Shown in pieces: positions 49,160 to 59,600 of a DNA stretch of 64,000 nucleotides (position 1 is its first letter; every line of letters begins with the position of its first letter). The DNA is from Janthinobacterium sp. CG3. GTDB taxonomy: Bacteria > Pseudomonadota > Gammaproteobacteria > Burkholderiales > Burkholderiaceae_D. The notes under the pieces were generated by a model, which saw nothing but the letters and a program-made list of their open reading frames with translations, did no database searches and was not told the origin of the DNA. A program made the position numbers and the translations under genes. The stretch lies in assembly GCF_000344615.1 (NCBI RefSeq), contig NZ_KB467824.1, forward strand, positions 2,411,962 to 2,475,961, in the 5' to 3' direction.

Positions 49160-50353
49160 TTGCAGTGCCTCGCACCAGCGAAAAGACCGTACAAGCACAC
49201 GACGGCGTCGGATGGCGTCAAGCTGGAGCTGTATGCGGTGCCGAAGGCGCCTTCCGCCTACACCCTGGTGCAATTGGCGCAGATCCCGGCCAACTGCCGC
49301 GCCACGCCGCCGGCCAATCCGGCGACCACGTTCAAGACCATGTAGGACATCTTCGACCTGGATTACGCCTCCTTCAAGGAGCGCCATATCGATTGGGCCG
49401 CGCGCTATGCGGCGCTGGCGCCGAAGGCCGCGCTTGCCGCCGACGAGCTGGCGTTGCAGGCGGTGCTGGTCGAGGCGGTCCAGGGCTTCAACGACGAGCA
49501 TGTGGCGCTCGCCCGTTTCGACGGGGCACAACCGGTGTTTTACGTCGAGGCGTCCGGCGCACCCACATTAACCATGCTGAAACAGGCGTACGACGCGCAG
49601 GACGAGGTCGGCAGCTACGGGAAATTCGAGTCGGCGTTGCGCGCCCACATGCAGGACGGCGTGCAGAAACGTTTGAGCGGCGGCAGCCAGGGCCGCGTGC
49701 TGAACGGCGCGATGGTCTGGGGCCAACTGGCCGGAAACATCGGCTATATCGGCATCTCGAGAATGGGCGAGTTCAGCGATAACGCCGATACGGCCACCGA
49801 TCTGGCGGCGATACGCGCCGAAATGGACCGCGCCATCGCCGGGCTGGCCAACACCAAGGCCGTCATCGTCGATGTCGCCATCAACGATGGCGGCTACGAC
49901 CTGGTGAGCGCCGAAATCGCCGGCAGCTTTGCCGACCGCCGCCCCGCCTTCACGGTCCGGCAACGCCGGCCGCAAGGGCGCACGCCCAGCGAGTGGTTTG
50001 TCGAGCCGAAAGGCGGCGCGCAGTACCGCAAGCCGGTGTATCTGCTGACCACCGACCGTACCGTCAGCGCCGGCGACACGCTGGCGCTGATGATGCGCGA
50101 GCTTCCGAACGTGACCCAGGTCGGCCAGCCCACCAGCGGCTCGATGTCAAACAAGCTGCTCAAGTCCTTGCCCGGCAATTTCGTGGTGTCGCTCTCCAAC
50201 GAAAGCTATATTGACCCGAGGGGCAATCTATATGAGGGCCGCGGCGTTCCGCCCAAGCTCGCCCTGCCGGTCTTTTCCGCCGGCGATCCCGCCAGCCTGT
50301 TTGGCGGCCACGACGCGGCGCTGGAGCGGCTCATCGCGCTGGCCAAGCGCTAG
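49160..50353 (+). pseudogene. S41-family peptidase with in-frame stop
   Basis: A single frame gives VKLELYAVPKAPSAYTLVQL, then an amber stop at 49343-49345 in FKTM*DIFDLDYASFKERHIDW, where related proteins have Trp (TGG to TAG). The frame then runs open to 50353: GNIGYIGISRMGEF, AVIVDVAINDGGYD, TDRTVSAGDTLALMMRELPNV (probable catalytic Ser) and VGQPTSGSMSNKLLKSLP, all S41/tail-specific protease features. The N-terminal signal peptide region is also degraded. A shortened protein could start at 49454 (299 residues) but would lack the usual N-terminal domain. Confidence 0.8.
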
Positions 50354-50356
50354 CGT

Positions 50357-50980
50357 TTACGCCGGCCGCGCCGACAAGCCCAGCAGCGAGCAGCCGAGGC
50401 CGATGAACACGGCGCCACCGGCGCGGTTGGCCAGGCGCGCGCGCGACGCGCCCATCGCCCGTTTGCCGATGGCGCGGGCCAACAGCGCGTAGCACAGGTG
50501 CGACAGCAAGGTGCAGGCGACGAAGGTGCTGATCAGGAGGGCGAACAAGGCCGGCTCGTTATCGTGCATGAACTGCGGGAAGACGGCACTGAAAAACAGG
50601 ATGGACTTGGGATTGGTGAGCGCTACCAGCAGGCCGCGCAGAAACAAGCCGCGGCGCGTGGCGACGGTTGCGGCCCCGGCGGCGGCAGGCTGGAGCGGCG
50701 CGGCGCGGCGGCGCCATTGGCGCACGCCGAGATAGACCAGGTAGCCGGCGCCGAGCGCCTTCAACGCGGCAAACGCGACGGCCGAGGTCTGCAACAGCAT
50801 GCCCACGCCGGCGGCGGCGGTCGTCGCGACGACGACCACGCCCAGCGCGTTGCCGGCGCTGCTGTATGCGGTGCGCCGCACGCCGACAGAGGCCGACGTC
50901 GAGATCGCCAGCAGGACGCCGGGGCCGGGGCTGAAGGTGGTGACGAGCGAAGCGAGTAGAAACACGAGCCAGGTGGACAT
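50357..50980 (-). CDS. LysE/RhtB-family amino-acid exporter
   Basis: About 207 residues from MSTWLVFLLASLVTTFSPGPGVLLAIS. A start two codons earlier at 50986 is also possible. The family motif SPGPGVLLAISTSASVG near the N-terminus and about six membrane helices are present, with LLVALTNPKSILFFSAVFPQF. It probably exports amino acids or related metabolites. It is divergent from a LysR regulator, the classic lysE-lysG layout. Confidence 0.9.
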   Translation of the reverse strand: MSTWLVFLLASLVTTFSPGPGVLLAISTSASVGVRRTAYSSAGNALGVVVVATTAAAGVGMLLQTSAVAFAALKALGAGYLVYLGVRQWRRRAAPLQPAAAGAATVATRRGLFLRGLLVALTNPKSILFFSAVFPQFMHDNEPALFALLISTFVACTLLSHLCYALLARAIGKRAMGASRARLANRAGGAVFIGLGCSLLGLSARPA

Positions 50981-51118
50981 TGTCATGATATGCATTTCGA
51001 AATAGGGGTGGAGGGCTGTGGGGCCGCGCCGGCAAGGGCTCGCCACCAGTATCGTTGGCTTCCCCTCTTTGATAAATGGGCTATGATTTAGAACATTATT
51101 AACCCAGACTTAACAATC

Positions 51119-52015
51119 ATGGACAAGCTGCGCGGTATGGAAGTGTTTGTCGGCGTGGTTGACGCCGGCAGTTTCACGGCGGTCGGGCGGGCGCTGGACA
51201 TGTCGACGGTGATGGTCAGCAAGCACATCGCCGCGCTGGAGCAGCAACTGGGCGCGCGCCTGTTGAACCGCACCACCCGGCGCCAGAGCCTGACCGAGAT
51301 CGGCGAGCTGTATTGCGAGCATTGCCGGCAGATCCTGGCGCAGATCCGCGTCGCCGACTCCGGCGCCCAGGCGATGCGCGCCACCGCGCGCGGCACGCTC
51401 AAGGTCAGCGCGCCGGTGGCCTTCGGCAGCGAATGCCTGGCGCCGGCGATGACGGCCTACCTGGACCAGTACCCCGAGGTCAACCTGGACCTGAACCTGA
51501 GCAACCGCAATTCCGACCTCGTCGAGGAGGGCTTGGACGCGGCCATCCGCGTCGGGCCGCTGGACGACTCGAGCATGGTGGCGCGGCCGCTGCGCCCCTT
51601 CAAGCACGCCATCTGCGCCTCGCCCGATTATCTGGCGCGCTTCGGCACGCCGCTGACGCCGGCCGATCTGGCGCGCCACCAGTGCCTCGACTTCCTGCAT
51701 TGGCGGCGCCTGGTGCGCTGGCGCCTGGAGCCGTCCGAGGCGGCGCCGGCGCTGCCGGCCAGCCGCTTCCGCTCCAACAACGGGCATGCGCTGATGCAGG
51801 CCGCGCTGGCCGGCTTCGGCATCGTCATGCAGCCCGAAATCGTGCTGGCCGAGCAGATCCAACGCGGCCGCCTGGTGCCGCTGCTGGCGCAATTCGTCCC
51901 GCCGGCGCGGCCGATGCACCTGCTGTATCCGCGCGACCGGCAGTCGACGCCGAAGCTGACCACCTTTATCGAGTTCGTGGTGGCGCGCTTCGGGGCGCCG
52001 GCGACGTTGAAATAG
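51119..52015 (+). CDS. LysR-family transcriptional regulator
   Basis: 298 residues. N-terminal winged HTH: MDKLRGMEVFVGVVDAGSFT, VGRALDMSTVMVSKHIAALEQQLGARLLNRTTRRQSLTEIG. The C-terminal part is the substrate-binding domain. The sequence is close to the many LysR proteins with VVDAGSFTAVGRAL starts. It lies back to back with the LysE gene (138 bp shared gap), so it probably controls the exporter. The inducer is unknown. Confidence 0.94.
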   Translation: MDKLRGMEVFVGVVDAGSFTAVGRALDMSTVMVSKHIAALEQQLGARLLNRTTRRQSLTEIGELYCEHCRQILAQIRVADSGAQAMRATARGTLKVSAPVAFGSECLAPAMTAYLDQYPEVNLDLNLSNRNSDLVEEGLDAAIRVGPLDDSSMVARPLRPFKHAICASPDYLARFGTPLTPADLARHQCLDFLHWRRLVRWRLEPSEAAPALPASRFRSNNGHALMQAALAGFGIVMQPEIVLAEQIQRGRLVPLLAQFVPPARPMHLLYPRDRQSTPKLTTFIEFVVARFGAPATLK

Positions 52016-52018
52016 CTC

Positions 52019-52091
52019 ACACCAAGGGTCCGACCCCGGCTCCTTGCTTTTGCCTGGTTTCTAGCGCCGCCGGCCCGCTGGCTGAACGGCG
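52019..52091. repeat. Dispersed repeat, GGTC(A/C)GACC type, copy 3
   Basis: Begins 4 bp after the LysR stop and matches 17029-17108 in most of its length, with ACCAAGGGTCCGACCCC at one end. The remaining gap to 52217 has no gene. Confidence 0.6.
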
Positions 52092-52217
52092 TCCGCGCCC
52101 CGTCCAACGGTAGCGCGGCGTGGCGCCGCGGCGCGATATTTTTTCGGTGGCCGGCCCCAGGCCCGGCAAATAGGTGCAGAATAGAAACATGTCGACGGCG
52201 CCGCGCGCGGTTCTGCT

Positions 52218-55200
52218 GTGCGGCATGTTCGCCCGTTCAACGACCCTGGTGGCAGCGCCCAATTGATCTCTTCGCCTAGAACCGTGCAACGTTCGCTGAG
52301 CCGATTGTATCGGGTGCTACTGCTGCCCGTCTTCGCCCTGGCCCTGTTGTTGGCGATGTGGGGCGCGGTCAGCTACCAGGTCGGGCAGGAGCGCGCCGGC
52401 GCGCTGCGCGAGGCGGTCGCCACCAGCCAGTCGCTGGCGCGCACGCTGGCCGACCACACCAGCCACATCCTGCGCCAGACCGACCACGCCACCCAGTTGT
52501 TCAAATTGAAATTCGAGGAGAGCGGCGGCGCGCTGCGCGCTCAACGAGTTCACCCGCCGCGGCGGACTGCTCGACAGCGTGCTGCCGTCGAAACTGGATT
52601 TGCCGATCGCCCTGATCGGCGCCGACGGCGCCGTCGTCGACAGCGTCAACGCCTTCATGCCGGGCGCCGTAGCCGACGCGGATTTTTTCAAGGCGCACGC
52701 GGCCAACCCGTCCGACACGCCGCTGTTCGGCACGCCGGTGCTGGAAGCGAGTACGAAAAAATGGCTGATCCGCAGCTCGCGCCGCCTCAACGACGCCGCC
52801 GGCCGCTTCGCCGGCGTGGTCGTCGTCATGATCGACCCCAGCTACTTCGTCGACGACTACGACCGCCTCAACGTCGACGCCGCCGGCGCCCTGCTGCTGC
52901 TCACGCGCGACACCGGCCTGTCGGTCGGGCGCGCCGGCGAACAGCTGATCCTGAGCGACAGGATCGACTTCGTCGCGCCGGCCGGGCCAGCGTCTCCGCC
53001 CGAGCAGCTGCTGATCCGCCAGCCGTTCGACCAGGTCACGCGCATCTACAGCTTCCGCGACATGCCGCGCTACGCGCTGCTGGCGGTGGTCGGCATCTCG
53101 CAGCAGGTGGCGATGGCCAATTTCGGCCAGCGCCGCAACGTGTATTTCGGCGCGGCCAGCGTCGCCACGCTGCTGATCGTCGCCGTGGTCGCCACGCTGA
53201 TGCGGCAAAGCCTGCGCCTGCGCAGCAGCATGCGCGCCGCCAGCGAGGCGCAGTCGATGCTGCGCGCGGCCGCCCAGGGCAGCCTGGACGCGGTGTTCCT
53301 GCTCAAGGCCTGGCGCCCCGACGGGCTCGACGGCGCGGTCGAGGACTTCATTTTCGCCGACGTCAACGAGCGCGCCGCCGATATGCTCGGCAAGCCGCGC
53401 GCGGACGTACTCAACAGCAAGGCCTGCCAGTTGGTGCCGATCCTGCGCCAGCCCTGCTTTTTCGGCCAGTACCTGACGGTGCTGCACAGCGGCGTACCGC
53501 TCGAGGACGAGTTCGAGGTGCGCCTGAGCTCGGGCGCCAAGCACTGGCTGCACCACCAGATCGTCGCCATCGAGGACGGCGTCGCCGTCACCACGCGCGA
53601 CATCAGCGCGCGCAAGCAGGACGAGCTGGAGACGCGCAACAACCGCGCCTTCCTGCAGTCGCTGATCGAGCACCTGCCGGTGCTGGTGTACGTGAAGAGC
53701 GCGCGGCCGGAGACCTTCGGCCAAATGGTGATCTGGAACAAGGCCGCCGAAGGCGTCACCGGCTACGCCGCCGCCCAGGTCATCGGCAAGCACGGCGCCG
53801 ACGCCTTCGCGCCCGGCTTCGGCCTGCACGGCGACGACGCCGGCGACCGCGAACTGGTGGCCGCGGGCGGCGTGATCGAACTGCCCGCCAAGGCGCTGCG
53901 CGGCGCCGACGGCACGCTGCGCCACCTGCACACGGTGTCGATGCCGCTGTTCGACCAGCACGGCCAGACCGAATACATCCTCTCCATCGCCGAGGACGTC
54001 TCGCTGCGGCTGCGCCACGAACAGGCGCTGCGCGAAAACCAGGCCGAGCTGGCCGCCGTCACCGACTCCTCGCCGCTCGGCCTGGTGCGCCTGGACCCGG
54101 CGCGCCAGTGCACCTACGCCAACCGCCCCTTCGAGTCGATCACCGGGCTGGCGCGCGGCGCCGCGCTGGGCCAGGGCTGGACCGCGGCGGTGCACCCGGA
54201 CGACCAGGCCAGGCTGGCGGCGGCGCTGGCGCGCCTGGCGCGCAACCACCAGCCGTTCCAGGCCACGCTGCGCGGCCTGCACCGCGACGGCAAGGCGGCC
54301 TGGCTGTCGGTGAAGATCGCCGCCATCCTGGTCGACGACGCCGTCGCCGGCTACGTCGGCAGCTTCGACGACATCACCCTGCTGCGCGAGTCGGAGGTGG
54401 CGCTGCTCGAGAGCGAGGCGCGCCTGCGCACCATCGCCGACACGCTGCCGGCGATGATCGCCTACATCGACGCCGAGCAGGTTTACCGCTTCCACAACAT
54501 CGCCTACGAGCGCGAATTCAGCCAGACCGGCCAGCACGTGCTGGGCCAGAGCGTGCGCGACACCGTCGGCGAGGAGCACTACCGGCGCCTGGCGCCCCAC
54601 ATCGCGCGGGTGCTGGGCGGCGAGACGCTCAGCTTCGAGGAGGACGACGAGCTCGAGGGCGGCGAGCGCTGCCTCGAGGTCACCTACATTCCGCAGTGGG
54701 GCGAGGATAGCGCCGGCGTGGTCGGCTTCCACGTCATGCGGCAGGACATCACGATGCAAAAGCGCGAGAAGCGGCGCCTGCTCAAGCTGGCCCAGGTCGA
54801 CGCCCTGACCGGCCTGACCAACCGCGCCGGCTTCCTGCAAAAGCTCAGCGACGCGATGCGGCAATGCCAGGACGGCCAGGACGGCGCCAGCCTGATGGCC
54901 GTGATGTATATGGATATCGACCGTTTCAAGCCGGTCAACGACACCCACGGCCACAGCGTCGGCGACGCCCTGCTGCGGGCCTTTTCGACGCGCCTGACGC
55001 ACACCATGCGCGCCAGCGACACCATCGCCCGCCTGGGCGGCGACGAGTTCACCATCATCATGGAGAAGATCGCGCGGCCGGAGGACGCCTCGGTGCTGGC
55101 GGCGAAGATCGTCACGGCGATGCAGGCGCCGTTCGAGCTGGACGGCGTCACCGTGGCGATCTCGGCGAGCATCGGCCTGGCCTACTACCGCAACGAGGAC

Positions 55201-55299
55201 CTGAGCCCGGCGGCGCTGCTGAAACAGGCCGACGTGCTGCTGTACCAGGCCAAGCAGGCCGGCCGCAACACCTACCGCGCCGGCGCGCTGGCGGCGTAG
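52218..55299 (+). pseudogene. Sensor diguanylate cyclase (CHASE/dCache-like sensor, PAS, GGDEF) with a frameshift
   Basis: The N-terminal part is read in one frame (GTG at 52218; SRLYRVLLLPVFALALLLAM is the first membrane helix, then SQSLARTLADHTSHILRQTD). At about 52536-52540 the frame changes in a GCGCGC run and continues to 55299. The second part has the rest of the extracytoplasmic sensor, a second helix (ASVATLLIVAVVATLM), about four PAS domains, and an intact GGDEF domain (ARLGGDEFTIIM). An RxxD inhibitory site (RASD) lies before it. The catalytic half from 52579 (906 codons) is complete and could be translated separately. There is no EAL domain. Confidence 0.8.
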
Positions 55300-55322
55300 G
55301 CCGGGCAATCCCCGCCGCGTCC

Positions 55323-55380
55323 GCGGGTCGGATGGGCGACAGCGCAATCCGACGCCCGGCCGCCGCCGACGAAAGCCGCC
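55323..55380. repeat. Dispersed repeat, GTAGGTCGGATTAGC type, copy D (short)
   Basis: GGGTCGGATGGGCGACAGC ... GCGCAATCCGACGCC. Only the left half of the element is clear, between the GGDEF gene and sbcD. Confidence 0.6.
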
Positions 55381-55436
55381 ACCGGCGCGGCCAGATTACG
55401 CTATATTGGGCGCCTGTTCCCCGCCCCGATACCCCT

Positions 55437-56690
55437 ATGCGCCTGCTGCACACCTCCGACTGGCATCTCGGCCAGACCCTGCACAACTTCGAACGCGGCC
55501 ACGAGCACCAGTGCTTCCTCGACTGGCTGCTCGACACCATCGTCGCCGAGCAGGCCGACGCGCTGCTGATCGCCGGCGACATTTTCGACAACGCCAACCC
55601 GTCGGCGGCGTCGCAAAAGCAGTTGTACACCTTCCTGCAACGGGCCCGGCAGCGGGCGCCGCACCTGAACCTGATCGCCATCGCCGGCAACCACGACTCG
55701 CCCGGCCGGCTGGAGGCGCCGGCGCCGCTGCTGCAGGCGCACGGCACCCACGTCATCGGCCACGTGCTGCGCGACGCCGACGGCAACATCGACGTCGAAC
55801 GGATGGTGCTGCCGCTCACCGACAAGGGCGGCGCGGTGCGCGCCTGGTGCCTGGCGCTGCCCTTCCTGCGCCCGGGCGACGTGCCGCGCGCGCCGGCCCA
55901 GGCGGCGGCGCCGGACGGCGCCGCCGCGCCCGACCCCTACCTGGCCGGCATCGCCCTGCTGTACCGCCAGGCGCTCGACGTCGCGCTGGCGCGGCGCCAG
56001 CCGGGCCAGGCCATCGTCGCGATGGGCCACTGCCACATGGTCGGCGGCGAAATGTCGAACGACTCGGAGCGCCGCATCGTCATCGGCGGCGCCGAAATGC
56101 TGCCCTCGGGCGTGTTCGACCCGGCCATCGTCTACGCCGCGCTGGGCCACCTGCACCTGGCCCAGCAAGTCGGCAAGCAGGCCCACCTGCGCTACTGCGG
56201 CAGCCCGATTCCGCTGTCGTTCGCCGAAGTCGGCTACCGCCACCAGATCCTGCGCGTCGACCTCGACGGCGAGGCGCTGGGCGCGATCAGCGCGCTGCCG
56301 GTGCCGCGCGCGGTGGAACTGCTGCGCGTACCGAGCAAACCGGCGCCGCTGGAGCAGGTACTGGCCGAGCTGGTGGCGCTGGCGCTGCCCGAGGCGGCGC
56401 CGGAAGCGCTGCCGTTCCTGGAGGTGCGGGTGCGGCTGGACGCGCCCGAACCGGGCCTGCGCGCGCGCGTCGAGGCGGCGCTGGAGCACAAGGCGGTGCG
56501 CCTGGCCAAAATTGAAACCTCCAGCGCCGCCCGCGGCGCCAGCGCCGCGCCGCTGACGCTCGACCAGCTCGACCAGCTGCAGCCGGACGACATCTTCCGC
56601 CGCCTGTACCTGCAAAAATACGCCAGCGAGGCGCCGGCCGAACAACTGAGCGCCTTCGCCGAACTGATGTTGGGAGATAAAGCGCCATGA
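55437..56690 (+). CDS. sbcD: Exonuclease SbcCD subunit D
   Basis: 417 residues from MRLLHTSDWHLGQTLHNFERGHEH. Calcineurin-type nuclease: TSDWHLGQ, ADALLIAGDIFDNANPS, IAGNHDSPGRL and MGHCHMVGG supply the metal ligands Asp, His, Asn and His. It cleaves DNA hairpins and blocked ends with SbcC. The frame is open upstream but this ATG matches the family start. It overlaps sbcC by four bases. Confidence 0.95.
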   Translation: MRLLHTSDWHLGQTLHNFERGHEHQCFLDWLLDTIVAEQADALLIAGDIFDNANPSAASQKQLYTFLQRARQRAPHLNLIAIAGNHDSPGRLEAPAPLLQAHGTHVIGHVLRDADGNIDVERMVLPLTDKGGAVRAWCLALPFLRPGDVPRAPAQAAAPDGAAAPDPYLAGIALLYRQALDVALARRQPGQAIVAMGHCHMVGGEMSNDSERRIVIGGAEMLPSGVFDPAIVYAALGHLHLAQQVGKQAHLRYCGSPIPLSFAEVGYRHQILRVDLDGEALGAISALPVPRAVELLRVPSKPAPLEQVLAELVALALPEAAPEALPFLEVRVRLDAPEPGLRARVEAALEHKAVRLAKIETSSAARGASAAPLTLDQLDQLQPDDIFRRLYLQKYASEAPAEQLSAFAELMLGDKAP

Positions 56691-59600
56691 GAATCCTCAG
56701 AATCGGCGGTAAGAACCTGGCCTCGCTGGCCGGCGAATTTGGCGTGGACTTCGAACAGGAACCGCTGGCGTCGAGCGGCCTGTTCGCCATCAGCGGCCCC
56801 ACCGGCGCCGGCAAAAGCACCCTGCTCGACGCGCTCTGCCTGGCCCTGTACGACGCCACCCCGCGCCTGCTCAAGGTGGCCGGGCGCAACGCGCTGCCCG
56901 ACGTCGGCAAGGAAACCGTGTCGGCCCAGGACACCCGCACGCTGCTGCGCCGCGGCGCCGCCGACGGCTACGCCGAAGTCGACTTCGTCGGCAACGACGG
57001 CCGCGCCTACCGCGCGCGCTGGAGCGTGCGGCGTTCGCGCACCAAGGCCGAGGGCGCGCTGCAACCGACCGCCATGAGCCTGCACCAATTGCCGGCGCTG
57101 CAGCCGATCGGCGCCACCAAGACCGAGGTCAAGGTGGAAATCGAACAGCGCATCGGCCTCTCGTTCGAACAGTTCACGCGCGCCGTGCTGCTGGCGCAAA
57201 ACGAGTTCTCCACCTTCCTCAAGACCGAGGACAACGAACGCGGCGAGCTGCTCGAAACGCTGACCGGCAGCACCGTCTACAGCGCCATTTCCATGCGCGC
57301 CTACGAACGCGCGCGGCGCGAACAGGCGCTGCTGCTGCGCCTGACCGAACGGCTGGCCGACCAGAAGCCGCTGGGCGCCGAGGCGCGCATCGCGCTGGAC
57401 GCCGACAGCGCGGCCGCCGACGCCGCCCTGGCCGCGCTGGAGCAGCGCAAGGCGGCGCTGGAGCAGCATGTGCGCTGGCACCAGGAAGCGGCCAAGCTGC
57501 GCCACAACGAGCAATTGGCCGAGCAGGCCCTGCACGCGAGCCAGGCCGAGATTGCGCTGGCCGGCGCGCGCCGCGCCGCGCTGGCGCACAACGACGCGGT
57601 GCAGGCGGCGCGCCCGCTGGCCGACGACATCGCCCGCATCGACGCCGAGCTGGCGCGCACCCACGCGGTGCTGGCGGCCAGCCAGCGCGACGCGGCGCAG
57701 GCCGCGCTGGCGCAGGACGCGTCGGCGGCGGCGCTGCGCCAAGGCGGCGCCGCGCTGCAGGCGGCGGAGCGGGCCCAGCGCGACGCCGCGCCGCAACTGG
57801 ACCAGGCCAAGGCGCTCGACGCGCGCCTGGACGCGTTGCGCCCGAGCCACCGGCAGGCGGCGCTAATTGGCCGCGAAAGCGAGCGCGCCCACGAGGCGGC
57901 CCGCGCCGCCGCGCAGGAGAAAAAAGAGCGGTACGAGCAGTTGGCCGCCGCGCAGAACGGCAGCGCCGCCTGGCTGGAACAACACCAGCAATGGCAGGCG
58001 CTGGCGCAAGGGTGGCCGCGCTGGGACCTGCTGTTCGTCCAGGCCGGGCAAGCCGCCGCGCAGGCCGACGGCGTCGCCCACGCGGCCGCCGCGGCGCAGC
58101 AGGCGGCCGGCGCCAGCGCCGACGACGCCGCCGCCTGCGCCGACGGGCTGGCGGCGTCGGCGCAGGCCGTGCTGGCGCTGGAAAGCCAAAGACAGCAAGC
58201 CGGCGCGGCCTTGGCCGCCGTCGACGGCGACGCGCTGCCGCAACGCCGGCGCCAGCTGGAACAGCGCCGCGACGCATTGGCGGACGCGGAAAAAACCTGG
58301 ACCGCGCTGGCCGGCAAACAGGCCCGCCAGGCGCTGCTGCGGGGCCAGTCGACGCAATGGCAGCGGGCCATGGCGACAGCCGAGGCGGCGCTGGCGGCGG
58401 AGCAGGCCAAGGCGGAGCCGCTGATGGCCGCGTTCAGCCAGGCCGAGCGTTCGCTGAAGGGCGCCGAGGCGGCCTGCGCGGCCAGCGTCAAAACGCTGCG
58501 CGCCACGCTGGCCGACGACGCCCCCTGCCCGGTCTGCGGCGCGCTGCAACACCCGTACCGCGACGAGGACGACGCCCTGCACGCCATGCTCGCCAGCCTG
58601 CAGGCGGAGGTGGCGCGCTGCCGCCGCGACGCCGAGGAGAACATCGCCCAGCAGGCCAGCCAGCGCACCGTCAAGGCCGGCTGCATCGAGCAATTGGGCG
58701 CGCTGAAGGACGAGCTGCGCGAGCTGGCCGAGGCCGTCGACGCCGGCGCGCCGCTGTGGCGCAAGCAGGCCGGCGCGCTGCAACTGCCGCCCGGCGACGA
58801 ACCCGGCGCCTGGCTCGCCGCCCAGCTGACAGCAAGCCAGGGCGCGCTGCAAGCGCTGCAACAGCAGGAGCAGGCGCTGCACCATGCCCTGGCCGCGCGC
58901 GACCAGGCGCAGCGCGCCTGCGACCAGGCCGCCGGCGCGCACGCCGGCCTGGTGGCCGCCGCCGCCGCCGCGCAAACCCGGCTGGCGCAGTTGAACGGCG
59001 AGTTGGCCGGGCTGGAGGAAAAGCGCATCGCGCTGGCGCTGCAACTGGGCGGCCTGCTCGATGAACTCGACAGCGCCTTCAACCACGCCGACGTCGTCAA
59101 CGAAGACTGGAAAGACAGCTGGCACGCGGCGCCGTCGCGCTTCCACGCCGCGCGCCACGCCGACAGCCGGCAATGGCTGGCGCAGCGCGGCGCCCACGAC
59201 GAGCGCGCCGTGGCACTGGCCAGCGCCGGCGTCGAGCTGAAGGCGGCGGCCGCGCTGGCGGCCAAGGCCGAGCTGGACGCCGGCGCCGCGCAACGCGCCT
59301 TCGCCACGCTGGACGCGCAAGCGAAGGCGATGCAAGGCGAGCGCGCGGCGCTGTGGCAGGGCCGCGCCGTCGGCGACGTCGAGGCCGCGCTGGGCGCCGC
59401 GGTCGAGCTGGCGAAGCGCCAGCTGGCGGCGCAGCAGGAAAGCCAGCGCCAGGCCGAGCAGCAGCGCGCCAGGCTCGACGAGGCGCTGGCGCAGGCGCAG
59501 CGCCGGCTGGCCGACCTGGGCGCGGCCGCCGTGGCCGCGGCCGCGCGGCTGGCGGCGTGGCTGCAGCAGTATCTGCGGGGGCCGGCGGAACCAGCCGACG

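Noticed and set aside
49454..50353. Complete S41 peptidase gene starting at 49454
   Set aside because: The same frame continues upstream across a single stop codon with family-like sequence, so the gene is better read as broken.
54864..55436. Long open frame extending sbcD upstream into the GGDEF gene
   Set aside because: It is the shadow of the GGDEF coding frame; sbcD starts at the ATG at 55437 with the conserved N-terminus.
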